From Rhodospirillaceae bacterium (lineage in GTDB: Bacteria; Pseudomonadota; Alphaproteobacteria; GCA-2731375): 64,000 bases of DNA. Positions 7,528-15,319 of this stretch are shown piece after piece. The notes beneath the pieces are model-generated. The model saw only the letters and a list, made by a program, of their open reading frames with translations, was not told where the DNA came from and did not search any database. Where the stretch lies: NCBI GenBank assembly GCA_018701215.1, contig JABIWH010000057.1:62001-126000 (forward strand), read 5' to 3'. The position numbers were made by a program, and so were the translations under genes. Numbering within the stretch: the stretch's first letter is position 1; each line of letters starts with the position of its first letter.

Positions 7528-8561
7528 GTGATATTTCCCTATCCATCGCCGGAGCGGCCAAAAGAGTTACTGGTATCGACAAGGTCTGGCTGACAATCGC
7601 TGCCAGTTTGCTGCTTGGCGCTTTTGTGCTGCCGCAACAGACCATGTCCTCCATCGGCTTCACGGCTGAGGCGCTGTTGAGCATCGCACCGTTCCTGGCG
7701 GTTTCAATCGGATTGGCGGCCTATGCCAAGGCCTCGGGCGCAGATAATCTGATCGCCAGGGTATTCCAAGGCCACCCGGTACAGATGGTCATCGCGGCCT
7801 CGCTTTTTGGCGCTCTTTCACCATTCTGCTCGTGCGGCGTTATACCTTTGATCGCTGCACTGCTGGCCATGGGCGTGCCTCTGGCGCCGGTGATGGCGTT
7901 CTGGTTGGCCTCGCCATTGATGGATCCGCAGATGTTCCTATTGACCATGGGCGCCCTGGGCCTGCCTTTTGCCATTGGCAAGACCGTTGCGGCCCTTGGT
8001 GTTGGACTGTTGGGCGGCTTCGCGACGTTGACCCTGCAAAAGGCCGGCGGCTTCTCCATGCCCTTGCGTGAAGGCGTGGGCAACGGCGGTTGCGGTGCCG
8101 GTTCCGTGCGCAGCGAAGGCGAGGTGGTCTGGAAATTCTGGCAGGATGCTGCCCGGCGCCTGAAATTTGTTGACGAATCCTGGAAAACAACCTTGTTTCT
8201 GGGCAAATGGCTGATCGTGGCCTTCCTGTTGGAAAGCGTCATGCTGGCCTATGTTCCCGCCGAGGCCATCGCCAATCTATTGGGCGGCGACAGTGTCTGG
8301 GCTATTCCGTTGGCCGCGATAGTTGGCGTGCCGGCCTATATGAATGGCTTTGCCGCCATTCCCCTGATGTCGGGCCTGATGGAACTGGGCATGGCGCCGG
8401 GCGCTGCAATGGCATTCATGGTCGCGGGCGGTGTCTCCTGCATTCCCGCCGCCATCGCGGTCTTCGCCCTGGTGCGTCTGCCGGTATTCTTCTGGTACCT
8501 AGGGATGGCGCTGGTCGGTTCCCTGGCCGCGGGCATCGGCTTCCAGATGTTTATCGCCTGA
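7524..8561 (+). CDS. ArsP/DUF318-type permease, probable arsenical or metal efflux
   Basis: A 345-residue integral membrane permease with about eight to ten helices. The hallmark FGALSPFCSCGVIPLI, with Cys102 and Cys104 inside a membrane segment, and the repeat-related GGVSCIPAAIA near the end belong to the DUF318 permease family that includes ArsP (methylarsenite efflux) and SO_0444-type exporters. A cytoplasmic loop near residues 180-200 carries another Cys (NGGCGAG). It overlaps the ArsR-type gene by ATGA, so repressor and exporter form a two-gene resistance operon. Substrate is inferred from the regulator: trivalent arsenical most likely, other soft metals possible. Confidence 0.85.
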   Translation: MSDISLSIAGAAKRVTGIDKVWLTIAASLLLGAFVLPQQTMSSIGFTAEALLSIAPFLAVSIGLAAYAKASGADNLIARVFQGHPVQMVIAASLFGALSPFCSCGVIPLIAALLAMGVPLAPVMAFWLASPLMDPQMFLLTMGALGLPFAIGKTVAALGVGLLGGFATLTLQKAGGFSMPLREGVGNGGCGAGSVRSEGEVVWKFWQDAARRLKFVDESWKTTLFLGKWLIVAFLLESVMLAYVPAEAIANLLGGDSVWAIPLAAIVGVPAYMNGFAAIPLMSGLMELGMAPGAAMAFMVAGGVSCIPAAIAVFALVRLPVFFWYLGMALVGSLAAGIGFQMFIA

Positions 8562-8632
8562 CGAACAGCCAAACGCATCGGAAAACAACCCAAGGCCTTG
8601 GCAATAGCCGGGGCCTTGGCCATATTGGAGCC

Positions 8633-9475
8633 ATGAAGGAATTTCAACTGGCTCCCGCGCCCGAGGATGAACGCCTGACGCAACAGGTCGGCGGCATTGA
8701 TCAGACCGGCGCGCCCATCGATACCCGCGTCGTTATCGAGCAACCCCTGACGCTTTATCTGAACGGCCAGGAAATCGTCACCATGATGACCATCGGTGAC
8801 CATCCCGATTGTCTGGCCGTGGGCTATCTCCTGAACCAGAACATGCTGCGCCCGGACGACGAGCTGACCGGTATAGATTATGACGAGGAATTGTCGGTCG
8901 TGGTCGTGCGCACGGCGCGCAAGACGGATTTCGAGGAAAAACTACAAAAGAAAACCCTGACCTCCGGCTGCGCCCAGGGCACCGCCTTTGGCGATATCAT
9001 GGAGAGCTTTGACGAGATCAAGCTGCCCGGCGATGCCACGTTAAAGACGTCATGGATCTATGAACTCAGCCGCAAGATCAACCAGCGGCCCAGCCTGTAT
9101 CTGGCCGCCGGTGCCATCCATGGCTGCGTGCTGTGTCATCAAGACCGGCCGCTGATTTATATGGAGGACGTGGGCCGGCACAACGCCGTCGATAAGATCG
9201 CCGGCTGGATGTTCCTGAACGGCGAGAGCGCGGCGGGCAAGATCTTCTACACCACCGGACGCCTGACCTCGGAAATGGTCATCAAAACCGTGCACATGGG
9301 TATTCCAATTTTGATCTCGCGCTCCGGCTTCACGGCCTGGGGCGTGGATCTGGCACGCCAGGCCGGCCTGACCTTGATCGGCCGGGCCAAGGGCAAGCGT
9401 TTCATCTGCCTGGCCGGCGAGGACCGCCTGATTTTTGACGCGGCCATCAATTCGGATATTGGGGACGATGACTGA
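8633..9475 (+). CDS. fdhD: Formate dehydrogenase accessory sulfurtransferase FdhD
   Basis: A 280-residue FdhD protein, which passes sulfur from IscS to the molybdenum cofactor of formate dehydrogenase. Visible family segments are TLYLNGQEIVTMMTIGDHP, then LTSGCAQGTA carrying the conserved cysteine, AGAIHGCVL, and the strongly conserved DVGRHNAVDKI, followed by YTTGRLTSEMV and SRSGFT. The E. coli-type second cysteine is replaced here (GCAQG rather than CxxC). The true start is ATG at 8633 despite an open frame upstream inside the permease gene. It overlaps mobA by 8 bases. No formate dehydrogenase gene is in the window. Confidence 0.93.
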   Translation: MKEFQLAPAPEDERLTQQVGGIDQTGAPIDTRVVIEQPLTLYLNGQEIVTMMTIGDHPDCLAVGYLLNQNMLRPDDELTGIDYDEELSVVVVRTARKTDFEEKLQKKTLTSGCAQGTAFGDIMESFDEIKLPGDATLKTSWIYELSRKINQRPSLYLAAGAIHGCVLCHQDRPLIYMEDVGRHNAVDKIAGWMFLNGESAAGKIFYTTGRLTSEMVIKTVHMGIPILISRSGFTAWGVDLARQAGLTLIGRAKGKRFICLAGEDRLIFDAAINSDIGDDD

Positions 9476-10079
9476 ACTGCCAGCTATCGTTGGCCTATTG
9501 CTGGCGGGTGGCGGCGCGCGGCGCATGGGCGGCGGCGACAAGTGCCTGCGGTCCCTGGGCGGGCGTCCGCTCTTGGCCCATGTTATCGAGCGCCTGGCGC
9601 CGCAGGTCGATGCGCTGATCCTGAATGCCAATGGCCAGCCTGGACGCTTCGCCGCCTTTGGCTTGCCCGTGGTGGCGGATAGCATTCCCGGCATGGCGGG
9701 GCCCCTGGCCGGCATCCTGACCGGCATGGAATGGCTGCGTGCGAACCGGCCTGAAATTACCATGATGGTCTCCACGCCCACCGATGGGCCGTTCCTACCC
9801 CTTGATCTGGTCGCGCGTTTGGCCGCCGCCAAGGACGGGGCCCGGATCGCCTGTGCCCGATCAAATGGCCGAACCCATCCGCCCATCGCGCTATGGGATG
9901 TTTCTTTGGCAGATGATCTACGCCGGGCCATGGTGGAGGAGGAGATGCGCAAGATCGATCTTTGGACGGCGCGCCATGATCTGGTGCATGTGGATTGGCC
10001 GGTGCAGCCCTTTGATCCGTTTTTCAATGCCAACAGGCCCGAAGATCTGGAACAGGCCGAGAGCCTGCTGCTGCAATGA
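9468..10079 (+). CDS. mobA: Molybdenum cofactor guanylyltransferase MobA
   Basis: A 203-residue nucleotidyltransferase that converts Mo-molybdopterin to the guanine dinucleotide cofactor used by DMSO-reductase family enzymes such as formate dehydrogenase. The N-terminal GTP-binding signature LLAGGGARRMGGGDK starts near residue 11. GPLAGILTG and TPTDGPFLPLDL follow, and the C-terminal FFNANRPEDL is typical. The start chosen is ATG at 9468, overlapping the end of fdhD by 8 bases, which ties two steps of cofactor delivery together. Confidence 0.93.
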   Translation: MTELPAIVGLLLAGGGARRMGGGDKCLRSLGGRPLLAHVIERLAPQVDALILNANGQPGRFAAFGLPVVADSIPGMAGPLAGILTGMEWLRANRPEITMMVSTPTDGPFLPLDLVARLAAAKDGARIACARSNGRTHPPIALWDVSLADDLRRAMVEEEMRKIDLWTARHDLVHVDWPVQPFDPFFNANRPEDLEQAESLLLQ

Positions 10080-10726
10080 TCTCTCCCAACCACAACGCCC
10101 GCCCGGCGGACCAGGCCATTGATATGCTGTTGTTGCACTACACCGGCATGGCGACGGGAGACGCGGCCTTGGCCCGGCTGTGCGACGAAGCGGCGGAGGT
10201 TTCGGCCCATTATCTGATCGACGAGGGCGGCGAGGTTGTCGCCCTGGTTAGCGAAGACCGCCGGGCCTGGCATGCGGGTGTTGCCTGTTGGGCCGGCGCG
10301 CGTGACATCAATGGTTGTTCCATCGGCATCGAATTGGTTAATCCCGGCCACGAATTCGGCTACCGCGCCTTTCCTCAGGCGCAGATGGCTGCATTGTTGA
10401 CGCTGTGTGGGGATATTCTGGGGCGCCATTCCATACCGCCCCATCGGGTTTTGGGCCATTCGGACGTGGCGCCTGCGCGCAAGGAAGACCCCGGCGAGCT
10501 GTTCGATTGGACCGCCTTGGCGGTGGCGGGCATTGGCCTGTGGCCGGAAGCGAAAGGGGCAAATCCGGTCCCTGCGCTGGAAGATTTCGGCTATGACGTG
10601 GCTGGTGCCGGGTTGGTGGCGTGTGCCACCGCTTTTCAGAGGCATTGGCGGCCGGCGAAAATCGACGGCGTGATGGACGCGGAATGCCAGGACCTGCTTG
10701 CCGGGCTGCTTGACCAAATCGCCTGA
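10076..10726 (+). CDS. N-acetylmuramoyl-L-alanine amidase, AmiD/AmpD type (Amidase_2)
   Basis: A 216-residue zinc amidase that cleaves the bond between N-acetylmuramic acid and L-alanine. The Amidase_2 domain covers residues 15-145: LLLHYTGM (zinc His21), SAHYLIDEGG, RRAWHAG, GCSIGIELVNPGH and GHSDVAPARKEDPG, which holds the second zinc His and the acidic ligand. The last 40 residues look like a small peptidoglycan-binding domain (FQRHWRPAKIDGVMD). No signal peptide is visible, so a cytosolic recycling role like AmpD is plausible. It overlaps mobA by 4 bases, an odd partnership, and rnpB follows 18 bases later. Confidence 0.9.
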   Translation: MISPNHNARPADQAIDMLLLHYTGMATGDAALARLCDEAAEVSAHYLIDEGGEVVALVSEDRRAWHAGVACWAGARDINGCSIGIELVNPGHEFGYRAFPQAQMAALLTLCGDILGRHSIPPHRVLGHSDVAPARKEDPGELFDWTALAVAGIGLWPEAKGANPVPALEDFGYDVAGAGLVACATAFQRHWRPAKIDGVMDAECQDLLAGLLDQIA

Positions 10727-10744
10727 TCACCCCATGTTGCAGGG

Positions 10745-11145
<401 letters not shown>

Positions 11146-11632
11146 GCCCCTTATCGCGGACTATGAAATGCACGGGATACCCACCCGCCCGGTTCAAGGT
11201 GATGGTGGCGATCGCCGAATAACGCTGCAGCCTCCCTAAACTAAGCCGATGATAGATGAAATTAGCGTCTCTTGGAACGCAAATGGCCGCCCCAGCGCCG
11301 TGTCGCGGTAAATAGTCTTAAAAGAACATACAAAGAACACCATCCCGCCATATTGTTTCACTAAGCTGTCCGCCGAAATTAAAGAGCAAGCGGGTTTCGC
11401 TTGGCGGCGCCATTTGTGGCAACACTTCACGAGCCTAAATTTTGACTTTGGGGGCCCTTGTTAATTATTTGTTTAGTCATTGACGACCATAAAATGGCAT
11501 GATATCCCATGAAAGCCCAAATTGGGTATCGTGGCGTGGACTATTTTTTGCGTCTGCCGCCTCTGCATTTAGGTGGAGTGGTAAGGCGTTAAGCGAAGAC
11601 GTTAATCGAGGACGAGAACTGGGGAATTGGTC
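11146..11632. other. Intergenic region between rnpB and mraZ
   Basis: About 490 bases with no convincing gene. A 64-codon minus-strand frame at 11236-11430 lacks family features. The AT-richer second half carries the probable promoter of the division cluster, listed separately. Two similar 9-base words, GTGGCGTGG at 11531-11539 and GTGGAGTGG at 11573-11581, lie in the leader and could be MraZ binding elements. Confidence 0.6.
11461..11508 (+). promoter_or_regulatory. Candidate promoter of the dcw cluster with a CtrA-like half-matched box
   Basis: TTGACG at 11480-11485 is followed after exactly 17 bases by TATCCC at 11503-11508, a plausible sigma-70 promoter with a weak -10. Directly upstream, TTAA (11461-11464), 7 bases, then TTTA (11472-11475) resembles the CtrA box TTAA-N7-TTAA with one mismatch. 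The long untranslated leader to mraZ would be about 115 bases. Prediction only. Confidence 0.35.
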
Positions 11633-12109
11633 GTGGCACTATTTTTGTCGCGGTTTGATAACAAGGTGGACCGGAAGGGACGGGTTTCCGTGCCTGCGTC
11701 TTTCCGCGCCGACTTGACCTCTGATGCCTTCGCCGGCGTCGTCGCCTTTCCCTCGCCCGGTAACGGCGGCGCTATTGACGGTTGCGACATTGACCGGATG
11801 AAACAGCTGTCTGACGGCATCGACAGCTTCAATCCGTTCTCCAATGAATATGGCGATCTCGCCACCGCTATTCTGACCAAGTCCCATCGGCTGCCCTTTG
11901 ATGGCGAGGGCCGGATCATCCTGCCGCAGCAGCTGCTGGCCCATGCGGGCATTACCAGCATGGCGACCTTCGCCGGCCGTGGCGCCACCTTCCAGATCTG
12001 GGCGCCCGAGGCCTATGAAGCCTACGAGGCCGAGGCAACCGAGCGGGCCAAGGCGCAAGCCGACAAATTCGAATTACAGCGCCGCGACCAGATGGGGGCC
12101 GGCGAATGA
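11633..12109 (+). CDS. mraZ: Transcriptional regulator MraZ
   Basis: A 158-residue protein with two SpoVT/AbrB-like DNA-binding repeats, each with a DxxxR element (NKVDRKGRVSVPASFR at about residue 10 and SHRLPFDGEGRIILPQQLL at about 84). MraZ is the first gene of the division and cell-wall cluster and usually represses it by binding repeats in its own promoter region. GTG at 11633 is chosen as start because it gives the usual N-terminus MALFLSRF and has GGGG nine bases upstream. It overlaps rsmH by 4 bases. Confidence 0.93.
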   Translation: MALFLSRFDNKVDRKGRVSVPASFRADLTSDAFAGVVAFPSPGNGGAIDGCDIDRMKQLSDGIDSFNPFSNEYGDLATAILTKSHRLPFDGEGRIILPQQLLAHAGITSMATFAGRGATFQIWAPEAYEAYEAEATERAKAQADKFELQRRDQMGAGE

Positions 12110-13110
12110 CCAACGCCCCCCATATTCCCCATATTCCGGTCATGCTGAACGAAGTCCTGGCAGGTTTGTCGCTTCGGGATGGCGGTGTCTATGTGGACGG
12201 CACATTTGGTGCCGGCGGTTATTCAGGCGCAATCCTTGATGCGGCCGATTGCCGCCTGATCGCCATCGACCGTGATCCCGATGCGGTGGCGGCGGGTGCC
12301 CCGTCCGTGTCCAAATACGATGGCCGCTTGATCCTGGTACAGGGCCGCTTTTCCGAAATGCAGCAATTGGCCGCCGATGCCGGCGTTCCCCAGGTGCACG
12401 GCGTGACCCTCGATCTGGGTGTTTCCTCCATGCAGCTGGATCAAGCGGAACGGGGTTTTTCATTTGCTTCTGATGGCCCCCTGGATATGCGCATGTCGCA
12501 AAGCGGCGAAAATGCGGCGGATGTGGTCAACAGCCGGGAACAGGATGAACTGGCCGATATTATCTATCACTATGGTGACGAGCGCCGCTCCCGCGCCGTG
12601 GCCCGCGCCATTATACGGGCCCGCGAGACCGCGCCCATCGAACGTACCTCTGCATTGGCCGAGATCGTCGCCAAGGCCGTGGGGCCGGCTGGTAGAGGTA
12701 ATAAAAAGGGCGGCAAGCGTATTCATCCCGCCACCCGCACCTTTCAGGCCTTGCGCATTTACGTAAACAGCGAGATCGAGGAATTGCGCCTTGGCCTGGC
12801 GGCGGCGGAGCGTTTGTTGGCGCCCCAGGGCTGGCTGGCCGTGGTTTCATTCCATTCCCTGGAAGACCGGGAGGTGAAGCAATTCCTGAGCCAGCGGGCC
12901 GGCCTGCAACCCGGCGGCTCCCGCCACCGCCCGCCGAACGAGGATCAACGCCCCATTACCTTTAATCTGCCCCGCCGCGGCGCCGCGAAGCCCACGGATG
13001 CGGAAATCGCCGTCAATCCCAGGGCCCGTTCAGCCCGCTTGCGGGTTGCCCAGCGCACCGATGTTCCAGCCAATGATATCCCCCCGAATGATGTGGAGGT
13101 GGCGTTATGA
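12106..13110 (+). CDS. rsmH: 16S rRNA (cytosine1402-N4)-methyltransferase RsmH (MraW)
   Basis: A 334-residue methyltransferase that modifies C1402 in the decoding centre of 16S rRNA using S-adenosylmethionine. The start HIPVMLNEVLAGL is typical, then the SAM-binding loop DGTFGAGGYSGAIL near residue 26, DLGVSSMQLDQAERGFSF, LDMRMSQ, and the C-terminal ATRTFQALRIYVNSE and VVSFHSLEDREVK. Length is standard. Its start overlaps the mraZ stop and its end overlaps ftsL, each by 4 bases. Confidence 0.96.
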   Translation: MTNAPHIPHIPVMLNEVLAGLSLRDGGVYVDGTFGAGGYSGAILDAADCRLIAIDRDPDAVAAGAPSVSKYDGRLILVQGRFSEMQQLAADAGVPQVHGVTLDLGVSSMQLDQAERGFSFASDGPLDMRMSQSGENAADVVNSREQDELADIIYHYGDERRSRAVARAIIRARETAPIERTSALAEIVAKAVGPAGRGNKKGGKRIHPATRTFQALRIYVNSEIEELRLGLAAAERLLAPQGWLAVVSFHSLEDREVKQFLSQRAGLQPGGSRHRPPNEDQRPITFNLPRRGAAKPTDAEIAVNPRARSARLRVAQRTDVPANDIPPNDVEVAL

Positions 13111-13550
13111 GATGGCCCATCACCGTTGTTGTGCTGCTGTTGGTTCTGGCCGTTTCGCTAGGCCTGTACCGCTTGGAATCCGAGGTTCAGCATTTGGAGC
13201 GGGACCTGGCGTCTGCAACCGCGAAGGTGGAGGACAATCGCCGCAACAGCCGTATTCTGGCCGCGGAGTTGAGTTTTCTGAGCCAGCCCAGCCGTTTGCA
13301 GGCTCTGGCTCAGCGCCATCTTGCCCTGCGCCCCATGGCCGTCACGCAGGTCGGCACCCTGGCCAGCCTGCCCCTGAAGGCGAAGGCGGCGACGGATGGC
13401 AAGGATGCCGGCGGCAAAGCCGATGCTGAACCTGGCGGCGCGGCAAATGGCGATGGCGCCGCCAAAGGACCGCCGGTGCCGGGTTGGAAGCCGGTCAAGC
13501 CACGGCGCGGTGAACGGATCGTCCTGGCCAGCAGCGGGGGGCGGCAATGA
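13107..13550 (+). CDS. ftsL: Cell division protein FtsL
   Basis: A 147-residue bitopic membrane protein of the divisome, expected to form the FtsQ-FtsL-FtsB complex that activates FtsW-FtsI. A single helix spans residues 4-20 (PITVVVLLLVLAVSLGLY), followed by a periplasmic coiled-coil (residues 21-60, ESEVQHLERDLASATAKVED) and the conserved-looking LSFLSQPSRLQALAQRHLAL. The last 60 residues are Ala/Gly/Lys-rich and low complexity. Assignment rests on topology, motif and position between rsmH and ftsI. It overlaps both neighbours by 4 bases. Confidence 0.9.
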   Translation: MRWPITVVVLLLVLAVSLGLYRLESEVQHLERDLASATAKVEDNRRNSRILAAELSFLSQPSRLQALAQRHLALRPMAVTQVGTLASLPLKAKAATDGKDAGGKADAEPGGAANGDGAAKGPPVPGWKPVKPRRGERIVLASSGGRQ

Positions 13551-15319
13551 CACAGCCTGATACGTCGTACCACGGCCTCGCACCCCTCGCGAGCGCTCCG
13601 GAATCCGAAATTGAGGATGACACCCATTTGGTCGGCAGCAAGGTCCAGGCGATCCGCACTGGCCGCACCCGGCTGGTGACCGTGGCCCTGGTATTTGCGG
13701 TCATCTTCTTTGTCCTGGCCGGCCGTTTGATCGAATTGACCGTCATTCGCGAGCCGGGGCAATCCTTGGCCTTTACCGCGGCCGCGCCCACGAAGTCGAC
13801 CGCTGGGCGGGCGGATATCGTGGACCGGAACGGCACCTTGTTGGCGACCAACCTGGTGACCGCGTCGCTCTATGCCGATGCCAGATCAGTGCCCGATGCG
13901 GCCAAGGCGGCACGGCGCGTGGTTGGCGTGCTGCCTGAACTAAGCCTTGCGGCGGTGCAGGAGCGCCTGTCTTCGGACCGTGCCTTTGTCTGGTTGAAGC
14001 GGAATCTGACACCGTCGCAGCAGGCGGCGGTCAACGGCTTGGGCATTCCGGGTTTGCATTTCCGGGATGAACAGCGCCGCTTGTACCCCCATGGCTCGCT
14101 CGAATCCCATGTCCTGGGTTTTACGGATATCGATGGCAACGGCATTGCGGGAATGGAGAAATACTTCGATCAGGAGATGCGCAACCGTGGCCCCCAGGGT
14201 CAAGCCTTGCAGGTTTCGCTTGATGTGCGGGTCCAGCACGCGTTGCGCGATGAATTGTCGGCGGCCATGGACCGTTTTCGGGCCACGGGCGCCGCCGGTC
14301 TGGTGTTGAACGCCAATACGGGCGAGATCCTGGGCCTGGTTTCCTTGCCGGACTTTGATCCCAATCATCCCTCAGCCGCACCGGCCTTGGCGCGCTTTAA
14401 CCGCGCCACAAAAGGTGTCTACGAACTAGGCTCGGTCTTCAAGGTGCTGACGGTGGCCATGGCCCTGGACAGCGGTGCCACGAAAATACGCGGCGGCTAT
14501 GACGCCACCAAGCCGATCCGCGTGGCCCGCTTTACCATTCGTGACAGCCACGCCAAGAAACGCTGGTTGTCGGTGCCGGAAATTCTGATCTATTCCTCCA
14601 ACATCGGGGCCGCCAAGATGGCCCTGGACGTGGGCCGCGACGGGCAGCGTAAATATCTCGACCGTTTTGGCCTGCTGGGCCGGCCCAGCCTGGAACTGCC
14701 CGAAGTCGGCATGCCCATCACGCCGGCCCGCTGGGGTGATATCTCGACCATGACGGCGGCCTATGGCCACGGTCTGGCGGTCTCTCCGGTACAATTCGCA
14801 TCGGCCTTCGCGGCAATGGTCAATGGTGGTGTGCTGCTGCCCGCGACCTTGATCAAGCGCAAACCCGGCGAGCGCACGGTCGGTGTTCAGGTGATCTCTG
14901 AACGGACCTCGAACCAATTGCGCCGTCTGCTCCGCGCCGTGGTTGAAAAGGGTACCGGGCGCAAGGCCCAGGCGCCGGGCTATCTGGTGGGTGGAAAAAC
15001 CGGCACGGCGGAAAAGGCCGGTATCGGAGGTTATCGCCGCAAGGCCTTGATTTCATCCTTCGTTGCCGCCTTTCCCATGACCGCGCCGAAGTATGTCGTC
15101 TACCTGCTGTTGGACGAACCGCAGGGCGATGTGGAAACCCATGGCTATGCCACGGCTGGCTGGACGGCGGCGCCTTTGACTGGCCGGGTGATAAGCCGGA
15201 TCGCGCCCATTCTTGGGGTGCGGCCGCAGGATAACCAAGCGGCGCCGGTGCAACGGGCCATGGCGTTGCCCTTATATAGCCGGGTCGACCGCCGGGGCCG
15301 GAAAATTGCGGTTAATTGA
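13547..15319 (+). CDS. ftsI: Septal peptidoglycan transpeptidase FtsI (PBP3)
   Basis: A 590-residue class B penicillin-binding protein, the septum-specific transpeptidase paired with FtsW. One membrane helix lies at about residues 44-66 (LVTVALVFAVIFFVLAGRLIEL). The pedestal domain has RADIVDRNGTLLATNL. Catalytic motifs are SVFK (Ser296, Lys299), the SxN motif S350-S351-N352, and KTGTAEK at 484-490. The C-terminus ends with a basic stretch. It follows ftsL with a 4-base overlap and overlaps the likely murE start by 14 bases. Confidence 0.96.
   Translation: MTQPDTSYHGLAPLASAPESEIEDDTHLVGSKVQAIRTGRTRLVTVALVFAVIFFVLAGRLIELTVIREPGQSLAFTAAAPTKSTAGRADIVDRNGTLLATNLVTASLYADARSVPDAAKAARRVVGVLPELSLAAVQERLSSDRAFVWLKRNLTPSQQAAVNGLGIPGLHFRDEQRRLYPHGSLESHVLGFTDIDGNGIAGMEKYFDQEMRNRGPQGQALQVSLDVRVQHALRDELSAAMDRFRATGAAGLVLNANTGEILGLVSLPDFDPNHPSAAPALARFNRATKGVYELGSVFKVLTVAMALDSGATKIRGGYDATKPIRVARFTIRDSHAKKRWLSVPEILIYSSNIGAAKMALDVGRDGQRKYLDRFGLLGRPSLELPEVGMPITPARWGDISTMTAAYGHGLAVSPVQFASAFAAMVNGGVLLPATLIKRKPGERTVGVQVISERTSNQLRRLLRAVVEKGTGRKAQAPGYLVGGKTGTAEKAGIGGYRRKALISSFVAAFPMTAPKYVVYLLLDEPQGDVETHGYATAGWTAAPLTGRVISRIAPILGVRPQDNQAAPVQRAMALPLYSRVDRRGRKIAVN

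Noticed and set aside
8590..8619. Inverted repeat CCAAGGCC/GGCCTTGG before fdhD, considered as a terminator
   Set aside because: Only 8 bp and no T-run follows, so termination is not supported.
8207..8632. In-frame N-terminal extension of fdhD into the permease gene
   Set aside because: The FdhD family begins at MKEF; the extension is the permease gene read in another frame.
9050..10717. 555-codon open frame on the minus strand opposite fdhD, mobA and the amidase
   Set aside because: It is antisense to three clear genes, its product has no domain pattern, and long antisense frames are expected at this GC content.
11236..11430. 64-codon minus-strand frame between rnpB and mraZ
   Set aside because: No homology-like pattern and no ribosome-binding site; the region is better read as promoter and leader.
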